Assembly (NCBI RefSeq): GCF_000372725.1
Contig: NW_005199045.1
Span: 185,261-249,260, forward strand
DNA length: 64,000 nucleotides
Source of the DNA: Emiliania huxleyi CCMP1516
Lineage: Eukaryota > Haptophyta > Isochrysidales > Noelaerhabdaceae
Direction of reading: 5' to 3'
The notes beneath the pieces were generated by a model, which ran no database searches, had not been told where the DNA came from, and was given only the letters and a program-made list of their open reading frames with translations. The translations under genes and the position numbers were made by a program. Of this stretch, positions 39,957 through 48,984 are shown one piece after another. Numbering within the stretch: the stretch's first letter is position 1; each line of letters begins with the position of its first letter.

Positions 39957-41014
39957 TTGCCTATGGGAGTACCCCATAAACACATGGCGGCTGCCCAGCC
40001 TACGGGCACAGACTCCGAGGTTGTCCTGCTGTACCGCCGGCCCGAGGCCAGCACCAACCTTGTGCAGATCTCGGGCCTCTCCGCCAACACGTCCTCGCAC
40101 AGAGTCGAGGCGCTCGCGGCGCAGTGTGGGCCGGTGAGCAGCGCGTTCATGCACCAGGCGGACGGACGCAGGTGGGCCAACGTGCAGTTCTACAGCCGGC
40201 TCGACTGCGACGCGTGCCTGCGCACGCTGCACGGCTGCGTGCTCGACCACTGCCGACTTGAGGTGCGGAGGCACGAGCTGGCGAACGCGTCCGCTGCGGC
40301 GGCGCCGACGCCGGCGCTGCACGCCGTCCGGCTGATGAACCACTTTGTGGGCTTCGCCGGCTGGTCGAGCTCCATCCTCCGCGTCGAGAAGGAGTACCTG
40401 CGGCCGGACGGCGCCGGCTGGGCCGCGGCGTATGCGGCGAGCGTGGAGGTGCGGATCTAGGCGAGATGGCGGCCACGAGGAGGCGTCCCGTGGCTCTCGC
40501 GAGATCTATCCGAGATATGGCCGCGCCGTATACGGGCACGAGGACGCGCCCCGCCCCCGTCGGCACCCTCCCTCTCCTTTCGGGAGCTCCCCTCGCCTAC
40601 AGGGCCCTCGGAGCCTTCCCAGGTGCAGTGCGGCGGCGCGCGCGTCGCGGGAGAGTGTCTGGCGACCCGAAGACAGGAGGCGGCGACCGAGGCGCTGCGC
40701 AGCGCGTCGCGCGCGGCCCACCTCGGCGCCCTGCGAGCCGCCCTCGCGCAGATCGCCATCGTGCGCGTGCGCGGCCAGACCGTCGTCGAGGTCATCGAAG
40801 ACCCGAGGCGAGATCTAGCCGAGATCTAGCCGAGGGTCACGCGAGATCTGCGTTCGCAGACTCGAGGTCTAGCCGAGATTGATTCGAGATTCAGCCGAGC
40901 GCCGGTTCTTTTAGGCCGGACTGGTCGAGGGAGGACCCGAGGCCCGCGACGGCGCACGCGGCAGCGCCGGCAGCGCCGCCGCCATCCTCGAGCTCGCCCG
41001 TGCTCGTGGACTAG
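39957..41014 (+). CDS. RDM1: RDM1-like protein (RRM plus RAD52-motif), 258 aa, 3 exons
   Basis: RDM1 (RAD52 motif-containing 1) binds single-stranded DNA and affects recombination and drug response in vertebrates. Exons 39957-40448, 40623-40807 and 40915-41014 sum to 777 bp. Residues about 20-105 form an RRM-like domain (LVQISGLSANTSSHRVEALA, ANVQFYSRLDCDACLRTLHG). Next comes LMNHFVGFAGWSSSILRVEK, matching the N-Y-Y-F-G-F-N-G-W-S RAD52 motif, then exon 2 with ATRRQEAATEALRSASRAAH and LAQIAIVRVRGQTVVEV, the RAD52-like helix and strand of RDM1. The C-terminus is Pro/Ser-rich and unconserved. Intron 1 is GT-AG with GTGC repeated at both 5' ends; intron 2 is GC-AG. Start ATG 39957; ATG 39963 is close. 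Length is near the vertebrate protein. Confidence 0.8.
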
Positions 41015-41308
41015 GCGCGTGCGTGGAACGCGCCGTGGCGGGGAAGCGTTGTGGTGCGCATGTCGACCCCGCGCTGTGGGGAAGGTGTTTTATGAGCGCT
41101 TCATGATAGTCTATAGATAGCGCGATGTATCGCTGTATATTCTGATTTCTGTACGGTACGCAGGGTCTTTACAGAGTTGGTGTCGGACTCTGCATACGAG
41201 ACGTAGTTCTTTGGATCTAACATATGTGAGTCTTCGCGTTCTCGCGCTCTCTTCGGGATGCGGGTGTGGGCGCGTGGGGCGCGCCGGTCCCGACCGGGAC
41301 GCAAGGCT

Positions 41309-41979
41309 AGTTCCAATTCACTCTGACACTTGTCTCCTGTCTGACACGCTAATCTTGAAAACGCGTCCAACGGAGCTCCGTGTTGCTCCCAGCGGAATCC
41401 CCCGCGCTTCCTGCGGCCATGGCCGATGATACTAGTATGAGAGGTCATCTGGCTACCGCGAGCGCGACTCAACTCGCCGACGTCGTCCGATGATTGTGCC
41501 TCAAAGTCAGCCTCCGGAGGCTATCGTGGGGTCGAGCCGGCGGTAGCCGTGACATGTGGTTCCACCACCCCTCGCAGGCTTTGCCTCTGACCGCCACCGT
41601 TCCCAGGCTGCCTAATGGGATGGAAAGGAAGGCTGGGCGAGCGTATAGAAGCGTGCTCGACCTCGTCGTGGCAACCTGCACGTCAGCGCTGGCAGGCGCG
41701 ATGAGCGTCGTGCCACCTGACCCAAGACGGGTCGCAGGCGTCGTACCGAGCGCGTCGAGACCGTGTCATGATGTGATCTGCACGGGTGAGTCACGTCGGC
41801 GTCAAAGGAGCGACGTGCGACCTGTCAGAGCTTGATCTCCGATCTCAGCGGCGTCGAGTCGTCTCCGGCGCGCGACAAAGGTACATACCCAAAGGTGGAA
41901 GGCACCGAGATGTACCTTTCTGCGCAAATGGTCAAATCAAGGTTTTGTAACGCGAGCTGTGCCACAGTGAAATGGAACT
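41309..41979. mobile_element. TIR element family C, copy 1
   Basis: Ends AGTTCCAATTCACTCTGACAC and (inverse) AGTTCCATTTCACTGTGGCAC. The body is nearly identical to the inverse of 48008-48712. It has an internal AAAGGTACAT/ATGTACCTTT hairpin at about 41878-41920. No transposase frame. Target duplication not clear. Confidence 0.75.
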
Positions 41980-42294
41980 CTCTCTCGAGGTTCTCGAGGT
42001 GGATATCCTTTGGCCGCGTTGGGTAGCGAGGATTGGTGTGACGCGATCCACGCAGGCGTGGTTTCTGACGGCCGACCGTCAGTGCACGGAGTTGCCCCTT
42101 CTCCGACTGCCCCGGCTAGTTCCCGAGGTCGCGCGGGGCTGACCCCTGCGTCCCCCGAGACCTAGCGCGGGTGGGTTGGAGTGGGCTCGCTGCAAGGAAG
42201 GGCCGTGTAAGATGCCGATCCCCGTAGTCCGCCCCGCTCCTCCCCATCGGGCCGCATGCGCGGCCACGCCTCGCAGATGGAACTGAGCCCTGGT
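41980..42294. other. Region between TIR element and CTGACAGC array
   Basis: No supported gene. Confidence 0.4.
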
Positions 42295-42541
42295 CTGACA
42301 GCCTGACAGCAAACCCCGGACAGCGCCTGACAGTGCCCGACAGCCTGACAGCGTTGACAGCACTTCTCTGACAGCCTGACAGCACGTATCTGACAGCCTG
42401 ACAGCAGAGTCTGACATCAGAGGGGCTCTGTCGCTGTCAGGCCCTAACGTGACAGCCTGACAGCTGCCCGACAGCCCGACAGCACACAGTGGCCTGACAG
42501 CAGCGCTGACAGCCCGACAGCCCGACCAGCCCGACAGCAGC
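42295..42541. repeat. CTGACAGC-type tandem/irregular array 1
   Basis: GACAGCCTGACAGC-like units of 8-10 bp repeated with variable spacers. A second array lies at 43333-43624, on the other side of the hypothetical gene. Confidence 0.9.
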
Positions 42542-42730
42542 ACAGACCATACACAGGCCGTGCAGCCTCTTTCTTGTGCCCCATGAGGGTATAACAAAAC
42601 TATTACATGCAAAGACATGTAGTCATGGGATGTTCATGGGTCTCTCCTAGGGTCTCTCTCTCAACCCTCCCGCCCCACCTCTGCGGACCCGCGGCTGTGC
42701 TACTACAAATGAGAAGCTACCAGCTAGCCT

Positions 42731-43250
42731 TCTGGGGCCCTACAGTCATATGCCTACAGCGTCTGGGTGGGGGTGGCCGCCGCCGTTTGTGCCGCCGCCG
42801 CCGCCTGCGCCTGCGCCGCCAGCTGCGCTCCCCAGCACCCGACAGGTGGCCGTCTCGCCGACGGCACGGTAGACGCGCGCCGCGCCACTGGCAGCTCGAG
42901 CGCAGAGTACCTGCGCCAGCTCTCGATGAGTCAGCGCAGCACCGGGGTCTTCATCAACGACCCCAAGGGCCTCTTTATCCTTCGGTGGTACCGTGAGGTG
43001 AAGGGTGACGGGACCCCCCCAGAGACGGCCCGCGCTACCAGAACAGAGCGTGCAAGTACTACAAGCTGACGAGCGACAACGATGGGGAGGCCTTCCGCTG
43101 GACCAGCAACTACCAGATCATCAGCAAGGTGTACCTGAAGAAGCACTCCAGCCTGCCTCTCTGCTATTCTCTCAGTGCGGCAGACAAGAAGATGGTGACG
43201 TCCACCATGAAGAAGATGGTGCTTGGTGGGACCGGAGGCAGAGTAGAGAC
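42731..43250 (+). pseudogene. Hypothetical protein, frameshifted in a C run
   Basis: A frame reading SVWVGVAAAVCAAAA (signal- or anchor-like) continues through LRQLSMSQRSTGVFINDPKG and FILRWYREVKGDG. After the C7 run at about 43014-43020 the protein-like sequence continues in another frame with RYQNRACKYYKLTSDNDGEA and SADKKMVTSTMKKMV. One base in the homopolymer would join them. It may be a sequencing error, a polymorphism or a true pseudogene. I do not recognise the family. Both sides carry CTGACAGC arrays. Confidence 0.45.
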
Positions 43251-43332
43251 TAGAGTATGTGTGCTGTGTGCAGTAGAGTCCTGCTGGTCTCCTCTTGATA
43301 GTGTCATAAGTGTGGCTGGTGTGTGTCAGAGC

Positions 43333-43624
43333 CTGACAGCACCCCGACAGCACCACCTGACAGCACCTGACAGCAACAGCCCAACGTCTGACAGCAGCAG
43401 CAGCCTGACAGCTCTGACAGCTCCGACAGCGTCTGACAGCAACACCCGACAGCTCTGACAGCACCCGACAGCTACAGAGCCCCTCTGATGTCAGACACGC
43501 ACCCGACAGCACCCGACAGCACTGACAGCACCCGACAGCTGGTCTGACAGAGGCACTTGACAGTGCCTGACAGCTGCCCGACAGCCCGACAGATCACCTG
43601 ACAGCACCTGACAGCCTGACAGCC
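43333..43624. repeat. CTGACAGC-type array 2
   Basis: Same unit and strand as array 1, about 25-30 irregular copies. Confidence 0.9.
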
Positions 43625-43699
43625 AGGGCTCAGAGATGGAACTAGCCCAAGCGAGACATGCAGTGATGAGTGAAGTTTTTGTTCTCGCTGCCCGACAGT

Positions 43700-44224
43700 C
43701 AGTCGCGCTCCCAATACGTGCATCACTTTTGTGACAGGTCTCAGACTTTGAGCGGCGTTTCTGGCGACAACAGCGCTGCGACCGCGAAGTGGCGGTGGAC
43801 ATGCTCCCACGTTGCCGACGCGGCGCCGGAGTGGCCGGCGCTGTTCGCCGCGACCACGACGGCTACTCTGATACTCCGGGCCGACCCGTCCTACCCGACG
43901 GTGGCACTCTTCCACGTCTCGCTCACGCTGAGAAAAATTCTGAAACGCCGTGCAGCAGAGTCACCAACGAGTCGGTCCGCGTGACTCCTCGTGTCCCGCA
44001 CCGTTTTCACACATCCATAAACTCACTTTGGCCTTACTGAAGCAAGCCCTCAATCCTGAATCCTCAGATTTTAGATTAGGACGCTGTCTACCCCCTATCG
44101 CCGATGAGTTCTCCGGTGCGCGGTGGACCATCAATAGTTACCGAGATATGGCCGCTCAAACCTCAAAAACCGTCAAAGTCTGAGACCTGTCACAAAAGTG
44201 ATGCATGTATTGGGAGCGCGACTG
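43700..44224. mobile_element. TIR element with 51-bp terminal inverted repeats
   Basis: 43700-43750 and 44174-44224 are inverted copies (start CAGTCGCGCTCCCAATAC) with one mismatch seen. CAGT flanks both sides (43696-43699 and 44225-44228), a likely 4-bp target duplication. Its interior is occupied by a copy of the 11289-type element. No transposase frame. Confidence 0.85.
43751..44094 (+). mobile_element. TIR element family of 11289, copy 3 (left end missing)
   Basis: Matches copy 1 from GCGGCGTTT (about 11490) to the right end CGCTGTCTACCCCCTA. The central palindrome and left half are absent. Nested inside the 43700-44224 element. Confidence 0.8.
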
Positions 44225-44228
44225 CAGT

Positions 44229-44687
44229 ACACATAAAGGTTGAAGCCGTACAGACTCACCCTATACTCTCTTACGCATTCGTGATTCGTCGAACGTACAG
44301 ACATCAGACTTACGTACAGGCTAGTGCCATCTGCTAGACCGGCGCCTCGCAAGCGCAACGCGGCCTCTGTGGCGGGCAGCACCCCAGCTGACCAGCAGCT
44401 TTGGAGCAGCTTGAAGGCGTGTAGCTTCATGTGCACCGCCTCGGCGACGCTCCGAGCTCGGCCTGGCAGTGTTGGGGAGAGGGGAGTGGTAAGGAGGACG
44501 GCGGCCGTGAAGGAGGGCGGTGGTGGGTGGGTTTGTTTACTTGGTGGTTTGAGTTGGGTCGAAATGAGGGCGGCGGCGCGGCACACCTCTAGGGGGGGTC
44601 CGGATACGGGGGAAGTGGCGCCGAGAGCGCTGGCAGCCAGGCTCCCACCTCGCTCATCGAGCAAGAGGAGGGGGCAGGCTCGGTTCG

Positions 44688-44734
<47 letters not shown>

Positions 44735-44841
44735 GGGGGGCATACGGAGGCCACCGCCAGGGAGCGGCGAGGGGGGCGGCGGCGAGGGGGGCGGCGGCGA
44801 AGGCAGGGGCGGCGAAGGCGGCGGCGGCGGCGGGGGGGGCG
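44229..44841. other. GC-rich region downstream of the 44842-46509 gene
   Basis: Contains GGC repeats from about 44690. Open plus-strand frames here are antisense shadows of the Ala-rich gene. No independent gene. Confidence 0.5.
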
Positions 44842-46509
44842 TTACGGAGGCCACCGCCAGGGAGCGGCGAGGGGGGCGGCGGCCAAGGCGGGGGCGGCGA
44901 CCGGGGCGGCGGCGACGGGGGCGGATTCGACGGAGGAGGAGGAGGATGCGTTGTCCTCGAGGGGGAGGCCGGCGTCGAAGTCAGCCATCGCAGCTGCTGC
45001 CTCAGAGGGAGGCGAAGGGGAAGCGGCGAGTGCGGCGGCGGCGAGTGCGGCGGCGGCGAGGGGAGGGGCGGCGAGGGGGGCGGCGGCGACGGGGGCGGCG
45101 GCGACGGGGGGGGCGACGGGGGCGGCGGGGGGGGGAGCGGCGAGGGCGGTGGAGGCGAGGGCGGCGGCGACGGCGACGGCGGCGACGGAGGCGACGGGGA
45201 GGGTGGTGCGGGGGAGGGAGGAGGCGGGCTGGGCGGCGGGAGCGAAGGCGGCGGCGTGGGCTGCGGCCATGGCGGCGAAGTCGACGGGGGTGGCGCCCGC
45301 GGCGGCGAAGGCGGCGGCGGAAGCGGCAGAGGGCGCGGCGGAGGGAGCGGCGGAGGCAGTGGAGCTCGGGGCAGAGCCCGGCGCGGAAGAGGGAGACGAG
45401 GAGGGGGGCGCCGAGGAGGGAGCAGAGCTGGGCGCGGCGGCGCTGGAGGCGGCGTGGGCGGCGGCGAGGGCGGCGTCGAGGGCGGCGTCGAGGGCGGCGT
45501 GGAGGGAGGCGCGGAGGACGGCGGCGGCGCTGTTGGCTGCGGGGCGGGAGGCGGCGGCGCGGAAGGCGGAGGCGTGGGCGGAGGGGAAAGGTGAACCCCT
45601 GCCCACAAGGCCCCGCCCCCGCCCCCGCCCCCGCCCCCGCCCCCGCCCCGAAACAGAGGGGGCGGAGCTCGACGAGGAGAGGGCGGATGGCGCTGACGAC
45701 GATGGACCCACCAGCACCGCCAACGCCCGCTCCGCCTGCTCCTTGAGGGTGCCCGACGGGTCGATCTCGAGCATCGCGTTGGCCTGCATGACGACGAAAC
45801 GCGGCTCGCCCGCCGCGCCGGGAGGCAAGTCGAGCAGCCGCGCCAGCTCATTGACGGTGGCGTGGTTCGGCAAGGAGGAGCGGGGCGCGGGGCGAGAAGC
45901 CGCGGCTATCGCAGGCCTGGAAGGCGGGGGGCGAGAAGCCGCGCATCTATCGGCGCCGCGGAGGACGTACCGGCGGACGATGCGGCGAGGGGGGTCGTGG
46001 AGGAGCAGTGCCGCAAAGTCAGCCTCGAACGCAGCTTGGTCACGCCGTCTCGCGACGCCGTCCGGACCGTAGGCATGCATCCTGATCTGCGCCCTCTCGA
46101 GCCAGCAGAGGAGCCGGGCGCGGCACCGCTTGTAGGCCACCGCTAGGTCCACTGCCAGGTACCAGCGTCGGAGCGAGCATTTGGCACAGCGACCGTCGAG
46201 ACAGCATAGCAGAGGGCACACATTCGTGTCCCAGACGACGATCGCTATGGGGCCCGGTCGCTGCTTCAAAAACTTGGACGTGTGCTTTTTGCAGGCGCAC
46301 GGAACGTGGAACTTGAACTTGCAACCCGGCGCCCACTGGTCCTGAGGCGGGAGCTCGATGCGAAGCTTTGCCAAGTGCGGCGTGGCGGGATCCTCGTACT
46401 CGATGGCCCTGCAAGGCCGCACGCGGCCGAGGTAGATGAGGTGCTCTGCCGCAGGCGCGAGTGTCGCCCCAGGCGCGACCAGTACCCCAGGCGGCACGAC
46501 ATTCGCCAT
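44842..46509 (-). CDS. Hypothetical protein: Cys-rich N-terminal domain plus Ala/Ser/Pro low-complexity tail
   Basis: ATG 46509, 555 codons. Residues about 1-170 look globular: [71 protein letters not shown]. The C-x-C, C-x4-C and C-x2-C pairs could bind zinc. Residues about 210-260 include a short helical motif ([17 protein letters not shown]). Beyond 270 the protein is Ala/Ser/Pro repeats from GCN-type codons with an RG-rich stretch (about residues 283-300). The compositional shift makes the true C-terminus uncertain. The N-terminal domain suggests a nucleic-acid or viral-like zinc protein, but I cannot assign a family. A dispersed repeat carrying a MITE lies 165 bp upstream. Confidence 0.5.
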   Translation of the reverse strand: MANVVPPGVLVAPGATLAPAAEHLIYLGRVRPCRAIEYEDPATPHLAKLRIELPPQDQWAPGCKFKFHVPCACKKHTSKFLKQRPGPIAIVVWDTNVCPLLCCLDGRCAKCSLRRWYLAVDLAVAYKRCRARLLCWLERAQIRMHAYGPDGVARRRDQAAFEADFAALLLHDPPRRIVRRYVLRGADRCAASRPPPSRPAIAAASRPAPRSSLPNHATVNELARLLDLPPGAAGEPRFVVMQANAMLEIDPSGTLKEQAERALAVLVGPSSSAPSALSSSSSAPSVSGRGRGRGRGRGRGLVGRGSPFPSAHASAFRAAASRPAANSAAAVLRASLHAALDAALDAALAAAHAASSAAAPSSAPSSAPPSSSPSSAPGSAPSSTASAAPSAAPSAASAAAFAAAGATPVDFAAMAAAHAAAFAPAAQPASSLPRTTLPVASVAAVAVAAALASTALAAPPPAAPVAPPVAAAPVAAAPLAAPPLAAAALAAAALAASPSPPSEAAAAMADFDAGLPLEDNASSSSSVESAPVAAAPVAAPALAAAPLAAPWRWPP

Positions 46510-46673
46510 GACCTACCTCAAAGCTCGAGGCGAGCACAAACGCCGTGCAAAAATCGCTGAAAAATCGGCGCGGCGTACAAATCTTCGATTACAATCGGCC
46601 GCACGTCAGGCCTGCGTCTTTTCCTCACAAAACGGCTTGCACACCGGGGACGTCGAGCTCGCTTCCGAGCTCT

Positions 46674-46975
46674 CACGCCGCGCGTAGGGCCCTTAGGGGC
46701 CTAGAGAACACACAACCCCCTCTCCCTTTTGAGCAGGCGCACATCGCTTCCACGGAGGGGGGCGCGCTTCTGCTCACGCCCCACCCCCCCCAGCATGTGG
46801 TGAAGCCTCTGGGGGGGTCGGGACCCCCCCCCTAGCATGTGGTGAAGCCTCTGGGGGGGTCGGACCCCCCCCCTAGCACGTGGTGTGAGCAGAAGCGCGC
46901 CCCCCTCCCTGGAAGCGATGTGCGCCTGCTCTTTCTCCCAGCCAGTAAGCTAAAAGTACGCAACGTACATTAGTG
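46674..46975. repeat. Dispersed repeat, copy B (interrupted by a MITE)
   Basis: 46674-46730 matches 3909-3965 and 46932-46960 matches 3964-3985. Between them lies the inverted-repeat element 46731-46931. Confidence 0.8.
46731..46931. mobile_element. 201-bp MITE-like element with 47-bp TIRs
   Basis: 46731-46777 and 46885-46931 are inverted copies with one mismatch, starting GAGCAGGCGCACATCGCTTC. The interior holds two direct copies of a unit of about 42 bp (AGCATGTGGTGAAGCC...). TTT flanks both sides; the uninterrupted site at 3961-3970 reads CCTTTCTCCC, consistent with a 3-bp target duplication. Confidence 0.9.
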
Positions 46976-47424
46976 GGGAGACGACCTCTAGGAGACGGCA
47001 AATCAGAGAAAAACCCCGGAGTTGAGGAAATCGGAAGAATGCGACCCACTTCGCCACAGACGGTCCCGCGCCTCGCCACTAAGACGCTCACTCCTAACTC
47101 GCTGTGTAGCACTTCGCCACGAAGCACTTTTATCGCGACAAGGTCACACGCGGACTCTCCAGCCTCTCAGCTCACGAGCTCGCCTTCTCTGTCGCTCTCC
47201 TGGCCCAGGCCCATCAGTAGCAAGCCCGAGCTGTCCCGAACCGCACTTATCTTGGGTCTTCAAGCTCACACCGGCTCGTGATGGCACGCAGAGGGCTCGA
47301 GAATGTCCCCGGTGGACCCCATCCGAGGCGATTGTGAGGGCTTTCCGGAGGTCATTATCGGCGCCATCGACTGTGAAATGTCCCGACCCACAGCCCTCAT
47401 GCACCAGGCGCATGGATGCAGTCA
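46976..47424. other. Intergenic region
   Basis: No supported gene. Confidence 0.4.
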
Positions 47425-47845
47425 TAATATGTAGCCCTTCTCTCCCGAAGTTTGGAGCAATAGCCGCAAAAACTTCTTGCGCACCTTGCCCTTGATGTCT
47501 CGATTGTGGACACGCTGCTCCTCCACCTCGGCGTCGTGCTTGCGCTTTTCGCGGTCCGCCGCGCCTCCTCGAGCTGCACCTTCTCCTTCCTTTGCGCCGT
47601 ATAGAAATTGCGCCGCTCCTCCTTGATCACGTCCACCGACATCTGCGCCGCCTCGCGGTCCGCCGGCAGCGTGCGTGCGAGCACGTCGTTTGCGTCCTTG
47701 AGGCGTGCGTCGATGTCGGCCTCGCGCGCGCACCACGCCGCCTGCATCTTCTCGAGCTTCGCCTTTCGCGCCAGCTCCGCCGTCGCAAAGGCCGCCTGCA
47801 GCTTGTGCACCCCGCCACGAAGTACGATCGCAAAGCACGGGCATC
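47425..47845 (-). pseudogene. Coiled-coil protein fragment with frameshift
   Basis: The minus strand reads LQAAFATAELARKAKLEKMQ, CAREADIDARLKDANDVLAR and IKEERRNFYTAQRKEKVQLE in one frame, then ADREKRKHDAEVEEQRVHNR and KFLRLLLQTSGEKGYIL in another, shifted around 47560. Strong coiled-coil character. No ATG with a credible 5' context beyond the GTG/ATG near 47810, so this is probably the 3' part of a decayed gene. Confidence 0.45.
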
Positions 47846-48007
47846 GTGGGCGCCCGGCCTTTTAGCTCCGAGCCACTCGCGCTGGCGCGACACTTCCGAG
47901 AGATATCTTCGTGCTTTCACAGAGGCCCCCCCCCGGGGGGGGGGGGGTGGTTGGCTGGTCCCGCACTTCGCGCACTCGGGCCCGGACAGTTGGTTGGTTG
48001 GTGTGGC

Positions 48008-48712
48008 TAGTTCCATTTCACTGTGGCACAGCTCGCGTTACAAAACCTTGATTTTGACCATTTGCGCCATTTCGTACCTCTCGGTGCCTTCCAGAGGCAG
48101 CTGTCACCCCGCCGAGTAGACGGTTGCACACAGCAGGTGGCGCGGTGTGCAACCGTCCACTCGGCGGGGTCGCACTCGCAGCTGCCTCTGCGCGTCCTGG
48201 GGAGGTACCGAATTGTCGCCGCCGGAGACGACTCGACGCCGCTGAGATCGGAGAGCAAGCTCTGACAGGTCGCACGTCGCTCCTTTGACGCCGACGTGAC
48301 TCATCCGTGCAGATCACATCAGGACACGGTCTCGACACGCTCGGTACGACGCCTGCGACCCGTCTCGGGTCAGGTGGCACGACGCTCATCGCGCCTGCCA
48401 GCGCTGCCGTGCAGGTTGCCACGACGAGGTCGAGCACGCTTCTATACGCTCGTCGAGCCTTCCTTTCCATCCCATTAGGCAGCCTGGGAACGGTGGCGGT
48501 CAGAGGCAAAGACTACGAGGGGTGGTGGAACCACATGTGACATGTCACGGCTACTGCCGGCTCGACCCCACGATAGCCTCCGAAGGCTGACTTTGCGGCA
48601 CCATCATCGGACGATGGGTCGACGAGTTGGGTCGCTCTCGCGGTAGCCAGATGACCTCCCATGCTAGTACCATCGGCTAGGGCCGCAGGAAGCGCGGGGG
48701 AGGGCGCTGGGA
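48008..48712. mobile_element. TIR element family C, copy 2 (inverted, one end missing)
   Basis: Inverse of 41309-41979. Left end AGTTCCATTTCACTGTGGCAC is present; similarity ends near 48712 (GCTGGGAGCAAC) before the other TIR. It contains a 99-bp hairpin (48092-48190) absent from copy 1. Confidence 0.75.
48092..48190. repeat. Near-perfect 99-bp hairpin inside family C copy 2
   Basis: Arms start CAGAGGCAGCTG and end CAGCTGCCTCTG; CCCCGCCGAGTAGACGG pairs with CCGTCCACTCGGCGGGG. Confidence 0.9.
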
Positions 48713-48873
48713 GCAACAGTAGTGGGACTAGAATTCCTACAAGGATTCCTTACAATGGAAAAGAAATCCTAGGTACGGATAACTGTCAGACCGGCGGTCT
48801 CGCTGTTACGCTGCACCCGGGAGGGTTTTACCAAGCTGCCAGCCCAGTTCACGCACACTGCAAAAGACCACAG

Positions 48874-48935
48874 GCTAGTTCCATTTCACTCTGACACGCT
48901 AATCTTGAAAACGTCCAACGGAGCTCCGTCCCACG
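48874..48935 (+). mobile_element. Terminal fragment of family C
   Basis: AGTTCCATTTCACTCTGACAC and the following ACGCTAATCTTGAAAACG match 41309-41375, then diverge. Confidence 0.7.
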
Positions 48936-48984
48936 ACAGCGGCATAGCATCAGACTATAATTCTCGCCTGGCTCGACTCAAGTG

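Noticed and set aside
42295-43624. CRISPR-like appearance of the CTGACAGC arrays
   Set aside because: Units are 8-10 bp with irregular short spacers, not 24-37-bp repeats with unique spacers, and the genome is eukaryotic with no cas genes.
44324-46072. 582-codon plus-strand open frame rich in Arg/Gly/Ala
   Set aside because: It is antisense to the Ala/Ser/Pro-rich minus-strand gene; GCN/GGC repeats keep both strands open. No domain-like sequence.
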